Shown here in pieces: positions 1 to 5,227 of a stretch of DNA of 5,227 nt. The stretch comes from Myxococcales bacterium (GTDB lineage: Bacteria; Myxococcota_A; Polyangia; Polyangiales; Houyiibacteriaceae), in the NCBI GenBank assembly GCA_013002645.1, contig JABDJF010000350.1, positions 1-5,227 on the forward strand, read 5' to 3'. The first letter of the stretch is position 1. Every line of letters begins with the position of its first letter. A program made the translations under genes and the position numbers. Under the pieces are notes generated by a model. That model saw nothing but the letters and a program-made list of their open reading frames with translations. It ran no database searches and was not told the DNA's origin.

Positions 1-113
1 CCGAGCTGTTCGACCGCGTACGACGTGATTCCGACGCGAATCACGTCGTCCTCGATGCGCGCCCATTCGTGGTCGCGGGTGTACTGGAGGTCCCTTGGGT
101 ACGTCACTGTCAT
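1..113 (-). CDS. gcvH: Glycine cleavage system H protein, N-terminal part (runs off the left edge)
   Basis: The first 37 complete codons of the lipoyl carrier of the glycine cleavage complex are visible; the rest lies left of base 1. The N-terminus carries the family hallmark YTRDHEW (residues 11-17), followed by RVGITSYAVEQLG, the typical first strands of the lipoyl-type fold. The lipoylated lysine, normally around residue 60-65, is outside the window and cannot be checked. H protein shuttles the aminomethyl group from GcvP to GcvT and is reoxidised by Lpd. The ATG start (113-111) shares its A with the gcvT stop codon, so translation is probably coupled. A second in-frame start, GTG at 107-105, lies eight bases after the AGAGG ribosome-binding motif and is better spaced than the ATG. 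The two starts differ by two residues. Identity is secure from the motif and the gcvT neighbour. Confidence 0.93.
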   Translation of the reverse strand, partial: MTVTYPRDLQYTRDHEWARIEDDVIRVGITSYAVEQL

Positions 114-1207
114 CACCTCTTGTAAAACGGGGTGGTCACTACCACGGCGTCGACGACCTTGCCACGGATCTCGATTCCCAGGCCGGTCCCGACCTTGGCC
201 AGGGCCAAAGGCACATAGCCGAGACCGATATTGCGTCCAACCGTCGGACCTGGAGAGCCGCTGGTGACCTCTCCGACCCGCTTTCCTTCGGCCACGATCG
301 GGTAGCCATGCCGGGCTATCCCGCGTCCCGTCATCTCGAATCCGATGAGCTTTCGCTCGAGGCCCGCGGCTTTGATCGCGCGGAGCGAGTCTCGTCCGAT
401 GAAGTCGCTTGCATCGAGCTTGACCACCCAGCCGAGGCCCGCTTCGAAGGGATGGGTCTGTTCGCTGATGTCGTTGCCGTAGAGCGCGAGGCGCGCTTCG
501 AGCCGAAGGGTATCGCGCGCCCCCAGTCCCATCGGGGCCACGCCGTGAGACTCTCCGGCCTCGAGCACGGCACGCCAAAGGCTGACCGCATCATCGCTCG
601 CGCAGAAGAGCTCGAAGCCATCTTCGCCGGTGTACCCGGTTCGGGCGACCCAGAGCTCGACGCCGGCCAAGCTCGAGCGGGTTACGTGGAAATAGGGGAG
701 GTCGAGCACCTCGGATGGGGCGCCGAGGTCATTCATGATGGCAACGGCCTTCGGCCCCTGCAGAGCTAGGAGGGCCCAGGCGTCCGAGACATCGTTCCAG
801 GGGGTCCCAAGGTCCAGGTTCTTCGCGAAGTGAGCGACTATCTTGTCGCGGTTCGATGCGTTGCAGACGATGAGGACCTTTTCCGCCTCCAAACGATAAA
901 CGATTAGGTCATCCAGGATGTAGCCGGCCTCGTTGCAGCAGGTGGTATAGAGCGCTCGGCCGGCCTCGAGCTTCGAGACATCGTTGGTGACCAGTCGATC
1001 GACCGCGGCGACGGCCTGGGGCCCTTCCACGAGAATTTCGCCCATGTGGGACACGTCAAAGAGGCCCGCCCGGCTCCGAACCGCCTCGTGTTCTTTCTTG
1101 ATGCCCGCGTACTGGACGGGCATGAGCCAGCCGGCGAAGGGAACGAGCCGGGCGCCAAGGGCACGGTGCTCGTCGGTGAGCGAGGTTTCTCGGAGTGCGT
1201 CGACCAA
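113..1207 (-). CDS. gcvT: Aminomethyltransferase, glycine cleavage T protein
   Basis: This is a complete 364-residue T protein, the usual length for the family. It releases ammonia from the aminomethyl group on H protein and transfers the one-carbon unit to tetrahydrofolate, giving 5,10-methylene-THF in the cytoplasm. Visible landmarks are FAGWLMPVQY (24-33), GLFDVSHMGE (48-57), the acidic pair DD at 99-100 in the region of the catalytic aspartate, RTGYTGEDGFEL (189-200), GLGARDTLRLEA (227-238) with the conserved Arg231, and the C-terminal GYVPL (330-334). The start must be TTG at 1207-1205. An in-frame TAA lies five codons upstream, and no other start codon occurs before the conserved LRETSLTDEH segment. 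No purine-rich ribosome-binding site precedes the TTG, so the message may have a very short leader or initiate weakly. The stop overlaps the gcvH start by one base. No frameshift or missing motif is seen. Confidence 0.96.
   Translation of the reverse strand: MVDALRETSLTDEHRALGARLVPFAGWLMPVQYAGIKKEHEAVRSRAGLFDVSHMGEILVEGPQAVAAVDRLVTNDVSKLEAGRALYTTCCNEAGYILDDLIVYRLEAEKVLIVCNASNRDKIVAHFAKNLDLGTPWNDVSDAWALLALQGPKAVAIMNDLGAPSEVLDLPYFHVTRSSLAGVELWVARTGYTGEDGFELFCASDDAVSLWRAVLEAGESHGVAPMGLGARDTLRLEARLALYGNDISEQTHPFEAGLGWVVKLDASDFIGRDSLRAIKAAGLERKLIGFEMTGRGIARHGYPIVAEGKRVGEVTSGSPGPTVGRNIGLGYVPLALAKVGTGLGIEIRGKVVDAVVVTTPFYKR
116..120 (-). promoter_or_regulatory. Ribosome-binding site for gcvH, inside the gcvT tail
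   Basis: AGAGG (minus strand 120-116) lies in the last gcvT codons. It is only two bases before the ATG at 113 but eight bases before the in-frame GTG at 107. The spacing favours the GTG as the true gcvH start, whereas the TGATG junction favours the ATG through coupling. Confidence 0.5.
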
Positions 1208-1274
1208 GGTGAGCGGAGCTTAGGGTCGACCGGGATCTACGCAACCGCCAGCGGCGCCGGTCGATATCGGTGTC
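1208..1274. promoter_or_regulatory. Divergent promoter region between gcvT and the sigma-54 activator
   Basis: This 67-base gap separates two divergently transcribed genes, so both promoters must lie here or inside the neighbouring 5' coding ends. I find no convincing sigma-70 or sigma-54 promoter boxes. The gap is too short to hold a tandem glycine riboswitch, which controls gcv operons in some bacteria. It contains an 8-base inverted repeat (1226-1233 and 1257-1264) and the 8-base palindrome CGATATCG at 1262-1269, either of which could be a protein-binding site. The role is inferred from position alone. Confidence 0.55.
1226..1264. repeat. Inverted repeat TCGACCGG / CCGGTCGA in the divergent gap
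   Basis: TCGACCGG (1226-1233) and its exact reverse complement CCGGTCGA (1257-1264) are separated by 23 bases, placing the arm centres about 31 bases, close to three helical turns, apart. This geometry suits a dimeric regulator, possibly the adjacent activator acting on itself or on gcvT. In GC-rich DNA an 8-base match in so short a gap could arise by chance, so this is only a candidate. Confidence 0.3.
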
Positions 1275-2819
1275 GTGGCTTTGGGCGACACGCTTTGTCT
1301 CAGTCGCGCCGGGCGGCGCATCCGGTCTTTTCCCCTCGGGGTTTCAGCGCTCGAGCTCGGCTCGCACCCGGACTGCGACATCGTCATCCATGCCGCCGCG
1401 GTGCCTCCGCGGGCAAAGCTCTTTCAGGCTCGAGGGGGCACCGTTTTCGTCTACGACCTGGACAAGACACCCGGCCTCGGGGCCCGTTCGGTCATGCCCA
1501 TCGGGCAGCGGCTTGCCGTCGGCGCCGGCTACGCGGTGACTCGTCTCAAGGCCGAAACGGTTCCGATCGAGCGAGGGGCCACCGAGCTCCTTCGCGGTCG
1601 CAGCGCCGAGTCTGCTCGTCTATCGCTCATCGGGGGTCACGGGGCAGCAGCGCGCGCCTTCCACGTCGGTGACGAGCCGCTCTCGATTGGCGGAGCCCCC
1701 GACAACGCAATCGCTTTGTCGGACAGGGCCGTCAGTCACTACCACTGCCGAATCGAGCCTTCAGAGCAGAGCGTTTCGGTCCGCGACCTCTGCAGCACCA
1801 ACGGTACCTGGGTCGATGGTCTTCGCGTTCGCCGACACGAGCTCCGTCCGGGCGCCGTGCTCCGAGTTGGCCGTACCGAGCTTCGGGTCGTTCGCCGACA
1901 CAGCGCCCGCAGCTCATCCTCGGACCTCGTCGTCGAATCGACTCCAATGCTCTCCGTCATGGCCGAGGTCGATCGATTTGCGAGCCTGCCATGGCCCGTT
2001 CTGATTCGCGGTGAGACCGGTGTGGGCAAAGAGCACGTCGCCCAGGCGCTGCATGAGCGGGGCCCGCGGCGAAAGGGCCCCTTCGTTCCCATCAATGGAG
2101 GCGGGCTTCCGCGCGAGCTCATCGAGAGCGAGCTCTTTGGACACGAGCGAGGCGCGTTCACGGGGGCGGTCCAAACCCATCGTGGCGCGTTCGAGCAGGC
2201 CCACGGGGGCACGCTTTTTCTCGACGAAGTCGCCGAGCTGGCACCCGATCTTCAGACGCGCCTCCTTCGCGTCCTCGAGACCTGGCAAGTCCGCCGCGTG
2301 GGCAGCGAGTCCGGGCGTCGCGTCGACGTTCGCCTGCTCTGCGCCACCCACACAGACCTGGCTGCGATGGTGCGCGAAGGGCGCTTCCGGTCCGACCTCT
2401 ACTACCGAATCCATCGCTTGGTCGTCGACGTCCCCACGCTCCGAAGCCGCCCGGGCGACATCGCGCCCTTGGCTGCGCACTTCATGGGTCTCATCGAGCC
2501 CGAGGTCGGTGAGCGTCGAATCGCGCCCGAGGCGCTCGAGCGCCTCCACGAGTATCCGTGGCCGGGCAACGTGCGCGAGCTTCGAAACCTGCTCGAGCTT
2601 GCGGCCGTCGACTGCGATGGTGCGCTCATCGATCTCGCTTCGGTCGACCGCGCGCTGCGACGAAGCGCGGAGCCGTCGGCCTACCGTCCATCCGCAGGTC
2701 TGCTTCGTGAAACGCTCGAGCAGTACGGCGGCAATATGTCCGCCGCGGCTCGCGCTCTGGGGATTCCCAGGTCGACGCTTCGAGACAGGCTGCAAGGCGA
2801 ATCGGTGCTAGGCCGCTAG
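1275..2819 (+). CDS. Sigma-54-dependent transcriptional activator with tandem FHA domains
   Basis: This 514-residue bacterial enhancer-binding protein remodels sigma-54 RNA polymerase by ATP hydrolysis. Residues about 20-90 form a degenerate FHA-like domain (LELGSHPDCDIVI, then VYDLD, with no STNGT). Residues about 115-207 form a recognisable FHA domain: IGG at 138-140 where GR is usual, S154 and H157 of the SxxH motif, and STNGT at 174-178. An Arg/Ser-rich linker (about 206-216) leads to the AAA+ domain. That domain has Walker A GETGVGKE (246-253), the sigma-54 contact loop GAFTGA (293-298), Walker B GGTLFLDEV (311-319), the arginine-finger region RFRSDLYYR (370-378) and WPGNVREL (429-436). 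A Fis-type helix-turn-helix follows at about 475-507. All catalytic motifs are intact. There is no receiver domain, so activation is probably through binding a phosphothreonine protein or being phosphorylated by a Ser/Thr kinase. The GTG at 1275 is the first start after the in-frame TAG at 1221; no good ribosome-binding site is seen. The target promoter is unknown. Confidence 0.95.
   Translation: MALGDTLCLSRAGRRIRSFPLGVSALELGSHPDCDIVIHAAAVPPRAKLFQARGGTVFVYDLDKTPGLGARSVMPIGQRLAVGAGYAVTRLKAETVPIERGATELLRGRSAESARLSLIGGHGAAARAFHVGDEPLSIGGAPDNAIALSDRAVSHYHCRIEPSEQSVSVRDLCSTNGTWVDGLRVRRHELRPGAVLRVGRTELRVVRRHSARSSSSDLVVESTPMLSVMAEVDRFASLPWPVLIRGETGVGKEHVAQALHERGPRRKGPFVPINGGGLPRELIESELFGHERGAFTGAVQTHRGAFEQAHGGTLFLDEVAELAPDLQTRLLRVLETWQVRRVGSESGRRVDVRLLCATHTDLAAMVREGRFRSDLYYRIHRLVVDVPTLRSRPGDIAPLAAHFMGLIEPEVGERRIAPEALERLHEYPWPGNVRELRNLLELAAVDCDGALIDLASVDRALRRSAEPSAYRPSAGLLRETLEQYGGNMSAAARALGIPRSTLRDRLQGESVLGR
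2529..2546. repeat. 18-base perfect palindrome within the activator gene
   Basis: GAGGCGCTCGAGCGCCTC is identical to its own reverse complement over all 18 bases. It encodes residues EALERL just before the WPGNVREL motif. The six codons fall exactly in frame with the palindrome, and EALERL written in GC-ending codons is naturally palindromic, so codon choice is a sufficient explanation. A binding site or RNA hairpin cannot be excluded. Confidence 0.35.
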
Positions 2820-2822
2820 GCC
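2807..2822. repeat. Exact tandem repeat of GCTAGGCC at the convergent gene junction
   Basis: Two adjacent copies of the octamer GCTAGGCC (2807-2814 and 2815-2822) span the ends of the activator and the glycosyltransferase. The CTAG in the second copy (2816-2819) supplies TAG stop codons to both genes on opposite strands. Removing one copy would leave the glycosyltransferase stop intact but would take the activator frame past its stop. Confidence 0.7.
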
Positions 2823-3529
2823 GTTTCGCGGCGCGATTCCCTGACGCGTCGCATGCGAAGCTCGAGCAGGTCTTGGGCCACTCCATAGATTCGCTTGAGG
2901 CCCGTGGACTTCGACTGTCCCGAACGTCGCGGGCGGCACGCGATGGTCACCACCGTCGTCGGAACGCCCGCACCGAGAATTCGAATCGGGAACTCGAAGT
3001 TCAGAAAGAAGGTGTCGGGCTTCAACTGCTCGGCGTCGAACAAGGATCGCAGAAACAAGTAGGGGCCGTCGCTTTGCATGCGAACGCCATGAACGAGGAG
3101 GATCATCGCGCGGACGCCGGCCGACAGTACCTTGCGGTGAAGGCCGTCGTCCCGGTGGTCATAAACGCTGAAGACGACCTCGCTGCGATCTCGCGCCGCC
3201 GCATCGCGAAGAGTCCCAATGGCATCGGGCGCGATCTGTCCGTCCGCCGGCAGAAACGTCACCCAGCTGCCCTTGGCCGCAACCACCCCGGTCTTGAGCG
3301 CTGCGCCGATCCCTCGGTTGCTGTCGTGGTGAAGAAGCTGATGGGGTGCGCCGGCCAGCGCCTTCGAGGCTTCCGTCGCGGTTCCGTCCGAAGAGCCGTC
3401 ATCGACGAACACGATTTCAGAGGAAGGCTCGTGCTTGGACAGCCACTGCCGCAGCTCGAGCAAGACCGGCGCAATGTTGTCCTCTTCATTGAAGGCGAAG
3501 ATGATGACGCTCAGCTCGGGACCGCTCAC
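2816..3529 (-). CDS. Family 2 glycosyltransferase (DPM/ArnC-like type)
   Basis: This complete 237-residue GT-A fold enzyme probably transfers a sugar from a nucleotide donor to a lipid carrier or glycan on the cytoplasmic face of the membrane. Visible motifs are LSVIIFAFNEEDNIAPVLLE at the N-terminus (nucleotide-binding strand), VDDGSSDGT (42-50), NRGIGAALKTG (71-81), PADGQ (95-99), an FEFPIR segment (178-183) and RPRRSGQSK (199-207). The usual motif is DADGQ; here its first aspartate is proline while Asp97 is kept. No transmembrane hairpin is visible at the C-terminus, unlike ArnC-type enzymes, so it is probably soluble or peripheral. The GTG start (3529-3527) overlaps the upstream gene's TGA in a GTGA junction, and GGGAG eight bases upstream is a good ribosome-binding site. 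Its stop overlaps that of the convergent activator. Sugar and acceptor cannot be deduced; membership of family 2 is firm. Confidence 0.92.
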   Translation of the reverse strand: MSGPELSVIIFAFNEEDNIAPVLLELRQWLSKHEPSSEIVFVDDGSSDGTATEASKALAGAPHQLLHHDSNRGIGAALKTGVVAAKGSWVTFLPADGQIAPDAIGTLRDAAARDRSEVVFSVYDHRDDGLHRKVLSAGVRAMILLVHGVRMQSDGPYLFLRSLFDAEQLKPDTFFLNFEFPIRILGAGVPTTVVTIACRPRRSGQSKSTGLKRIYGVAQDLLELRMRRVRESRRETA

Positions 3530-4044
3530 CTCGGCCGCTCCCGAGTCACCCTTGCGGGAACGCCGATGGCGATGCTGTAGGGCGGGACGTCTTCGACGAC
3601 CACAGCGCCTGCTCCGATCTGGGCCCCCTTACCGATTCGCACGCCTGGAAGCACGATGGCGCCCACGCCGAGGTCACAGTCTTCTTCGATCACGACCGGG
3701 CCGAGCTCGACCGGCGAGCTCAGGATTGGAACTTCGCGTCCAGCTTCGCCATGGAACGACGTGATGATCCGGACGCCAGGGCCAACGCCAACGCGGGCAC
3801 CGATGTCGATTCCGCCCGCGCTGTGGAAGAACGCTTGCTGTCCGATCCAAGTTTCGTCACCAATGCGCATGGTGTTGTTGTGGTAACCCTTGAGAATCGC
3901 CTGGTGTCCGACGTAGACGTTCGCGCCGAGCTCGATGTTCTCCGGGTGAAAAACGAGAACGCCCGCCTCGAAGACGCAGTCGGGTCCGCATCGGGCGAAC
4001 TGGTCGACGCGAAATGAACCGTCGCCGTGACTGCGGTGTCGCAT
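3526..4044 (-). CDS. Left-handed beta-helix (hexapeptide-repeat) acyltransferase
   Basis: This 172-residue protein is an O- or N-acyltransferase of the WcaF/maltose-acetyltransferase-like group, probably using acetyl-CoA. Imperfect hexapeptide turns start at IELGANVYVG (37-46) and continue through MRIGDETWIG (59-68), IDIGARVGVG (79-88) and the long run VVIEEDCDLGVGAIVLPGV (117-135) and IGKGAQIGAGAVV (137-149). The family-typical end is GVPARV (161-166). His74 in FFHSAGGIDIG and His98 in TSFHGEAGREVPI are candidates for the catalytic base, by analogy with relatives. No signal peptide or membrane span is seen, so it is cytoplasmic. The ATG at 4044 follows the upstream TGA by three bases with no clear ribosome-binding site, implying coupled translation. 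Between two glycan-related genes, it most likely decorates a sugar in the same product. The acceptor is unknown. Confidence 0.9.
   Translation of the reverse strand: MRHRSHGDGSFRVDQFARCGPDCVFEAGVLVFHPENIELGANVYVGHQAILKGYHNNTMRIGDETWIGQQAFFHSAGGIDIGARVGVGPGVRIITSFHGEAGREVPILSSPVELGPVVIEEDCDLGVGAIVLPGVRIGKGAQIGAGAVVVEDVPPYSIAIGVPARVTRERPR
3538..3542 (-). promoter_or_regulatory. Ribosome-binding site for the family 2 glycosyltransferase
   Basis: GGGAG (minus strand 3542-3538) sits eight bases before the GTG at 3529, inside the last codons of the acyltransferase gene. The spacing is ideal and supports GTG rather than a downstream start, especially as the LSVII strand begins at residue 6. Confidence 0.7.
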
Positions 4045-4047
4045 CGC

Positions 4048-5227
4048 TCAGAGGTTAGCAGGAGAGGCCGGCAGGGTAGCAAACTTCGGCTCAACCGGGC
4101 CCATCGCGTCGGAGAGCTCCATGAGGTAGCGCGCGAGCCGCTTGGCCCCCGTAGCTTCGGCAATCCGCGCGGCATAGTGGAGATTGCGCGCGGCGTGCCC
4201 GAGGGCCACCGGAGGATCGTAGAGAGGCGCCGGTCGGACCGCCGGCTCGATGCGGGCCGGCAGGGTCGCGAGGCTGTCTTCATCGAGACCGTCGAACCGA
4301 GGCACCCCCGCCAAGAGCGTCGAAACCGCCGCTCGGGGAAAGCCCTGAGAGTACAGGTCGTGACCGCGGTCCAGCGTCACCAAAGCAATCAAACCGTCGG
4401 TGCCGGGGGAACCTTCTCCCAGCTCCGCGAGCGCGACGCTTGCGTAGCGCGCTAGCTCGGGCTCGTGCGCGTTGCCGCTGCATCTCGAGCGAACGTCGAG
4501 CAGCCATTCGCTTGGGCAGCTGGGCATGCCGAGTCGAACGGCCAGGGCCTGGCGTGACACTTGAATCGGCCGGCCCGAGTTGGCGCGGAGAAATCGGCGC
4601 ACCCTCGCATCTCGGCCACCTGCGCCACGCAGCTCGAATGGCGCAAGGTCTGGGTGACGTCGGTAGAGATGGTCCCAGAACCACTCTGAAGACGCGAGAC
4701 CGTGGGCCAGCAGCGTCACGTCCGCGCGAAGCCCCTGCTGTTCTTGGAGGTACCACATCGGACCAACCCAATGGTCGCGTTCAACGATGAGGATCGCATT
4801 TGGCGGCGCCGCGCGAAGCGCCTCTCGACCGATGTCCCACGTGAAGGTGTCGCGGTGTCGGCTGCGGTGATACGGAGCCGGGGGCGCCACCATGACGAAG
4901 AGCAGCAGCGCGGCGAGCACCACCGGGGCCCAAGATGCTCGGTAGTAGCCGAGATAGGCCACCAGAAGACCCACGCCTGAAGCCGCGAGCCAGGCAGGAA
5001 TCGCGAGGTAGCCGTTGTAGTCGAGCACATCGGGCGCGAATACGCCGTTGCGAGCGATGAACGCTACGAAAAAGATCCACGTCGCGTTGAAGAAGAACCG
5101 GCCGAGGCCGCGCCTGCGCGCATAGACCGCGTACCCGCCAAAACCCGCGATCAGCAGGGCGAGCAGCCCATCGCGCAGCGACCAGAAAAACAGCTCGCCG
5201 ACGTGCGTCCACCATTCGGACCAAGAT
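4048..5227 (-). CDS. Multi-span membrane protein, probable DUF2723 (GT-C/TMEM260-like) glycosyltransferase, C-terminal part
   Basis: The frame is open from the right edge to a TGA at 4050-4048, giving 392 visible residues; the true N-terminus is outside. A GTG at 5028-5026 is internal and not a start, because the frame before it encodes further membrane protein. Four hydrophobic segments lie at about residues 20-36, 44-58, 74-95 and 100-114, followed by a soluble C-terminal region of about 275 residues. VLDYNGYLAIPAW (67-79) resembles the D-x-x-GYL membrane motif of DUF2723 proteins. AILIVERDHWVGPMWYLQEQQGLRADVTLL (144-173) matches their conserved 'perceive-and-WYLQE' C-terminal segment, from memory of the family. 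These proteins resemble protein O-mannosyltransferases and may use lipid-linked sugars on the outer face of the membrane. Cys237 and Cys249 could form a disulfide there. It is the first visible gene of a coupled three-gene set. The catalytic N-terminal loops cannot be seen, so function is tentative; the reading frame is firm. Confidence 0.8.
   Translation of the reverse strand, partial: SWSEWWTHVGELFFWSLRDGLLALLIAGFGGYAVYARRRGLGRFFFNATWIFFVAFIARNGVFAPDVLDYNGYLAIPAWLAASGVGLLVAYLGYYRASWAPVVLAALLLFVMVAPPAPYHRSRHRDTFTWDIGREALRAAPPNAILIVERDHWVGPMWYLQEQQGLRADVTLLAHGLASSEWFWDHLYRRHPDLAPFELRGAGGRDARVRRFLRANSGRPIQVSRQALAVRLGMPSCPSEWLLDVRSRCSGNAHEPELARYASVALAELGEGSPGTDGLIALVTLDRGHDLYSQGFPRAAVSTLLAGVPRFDGLDEDSLATLPARIEPAVRPAPLYDPPVALGHAARNLHYAARIAEATGAKRLARYLMELSDAMGPVEPKFATLPASPANL

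Noticed and set aside
95..769. Long open frame on the plus strand opposite gcvT (224 codons)
   Set aside because: It is antisense to the well-supported gcvT, has no recognisable motif, and is expected in GC-rich DNA where the antisense frame of a real gene lacks stops.
1217..1244. Possible sigma-70 promoter for gcvT (TTGCGT, 16 bases, TAAGCT on the minus strand)
   Set aside because: Each box matches only three of six consensus positions and the implied leader would be only a few bases long; too weak to annotate.
1241..1252. TGGCGGTTGC on the minus strand, resembling a sigma-54 promoter
   Set aside because: The GG and GC elements are far too close; the consensus needs about ten bases between them.
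1208..1274. Glycine riboswitch upstream of gcvT
   Set aside because: The 67-base gap is too short for the tandem aptamer, and none of its conserved features are apparent.
1046..1672. 208-codon plus-strand frame crossing the divergent gap
   Set aside because: It overlaps gcvT antisense and the activator's first third in another frame, with an Arg/Ser/Gly-rich low-complexity translation typical of a shadow frame.
1914..2795. 293-codon open frame on the minus strand opposite the activator
   Set aside because: It is antisense to the intact AAA+ and helix-turn-helix coding region, and its composition shows no domain or hydrophobic pattern of its own.
2799..2839. Possible bidirectional terminator at the convergent junction (GAATCG with CGATTC, inner GGCC with GGCC)
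   Set aside because: The outer stem is six pairs around a 29-base loop, the inner stem four pairs, and no T-run follows on either strand.
2873..3580. 235-codon plus-strand open frame opposite the glycosyltransferase
   Set aside because: It mirrors the family 2 glycosyltransferase codons and shows no motif; it matters only as the frame the activator would enter if one octamer copy were lost.

Overview
This GC-rich window holds six protein-coding genes with almost no spare DNA. The only clear intergenic gap is 67 bases, and no stretch above 300 bases lacks a gene. I see no RNA genes, insertion sequences, CRISPR arrays or origins. The mix suggests a high-GC member of the Myxococcota/Deltaproteobacteria, because forkhead-associated (FHA) domains fused to sigma-54 activators are especially abundant there. 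That assignment is an inference from gene content, not from a marker gene.

Left block, minus strand: the glycine cleavage operon. gcvT (1207-113) is complete and runs into the first 37 codons of gcvH, which leaves the window at base 1. Stop and start share one base (TGATG). Together with GcvP and Lpd, which are not in view, these proteins oxidise glycine to CO2, ammonia and methylene-tetrahydrofolate.

Centre, plus strand: a 514-residue sigma-54 activator (1275-2819) diverges from gcvT across the 67-base gap. It has a degenerate FHA-like domain, a recognisable FHA domain, a complete AAA+ sigma-54 activation domain and a Fis-type DNA-binding helix-turn-helix. It has no response-regulator receiver, so it probably senses Ser/Thr phosphorylation. 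Its targets are not identifiable from the window.

Right block, minus strand: three tightly coupled genes for a glycan or glycolipid. In transcription order they are a multi-membrane-span protein resembling the DUF2723 (GT-C/TMEM260-like) family, with its N-terminus beyond the right edge; a left-handed beta-helix (hexapeptide-repeat) acyltransferase; and a family 2 glycosyltransferase. The junctions are a 3-base gap and a 4-base GTGA overlap, so the genes are probably co-translated.

The regulator and the family 2 glycosyltransferase converge with overlapping stop codons in one CTAG tetranucleotide, inside an exact tandem repeat of GCTAGGCC. Nothing here is clearly a new system. The points most worth a second look are the tandem-FHA architecture, the octamer-repeat stop junction, the compact glycan cassette, an 18-base perfect palindrome inside the regulator gene, and the forced TTG start of gcvT.
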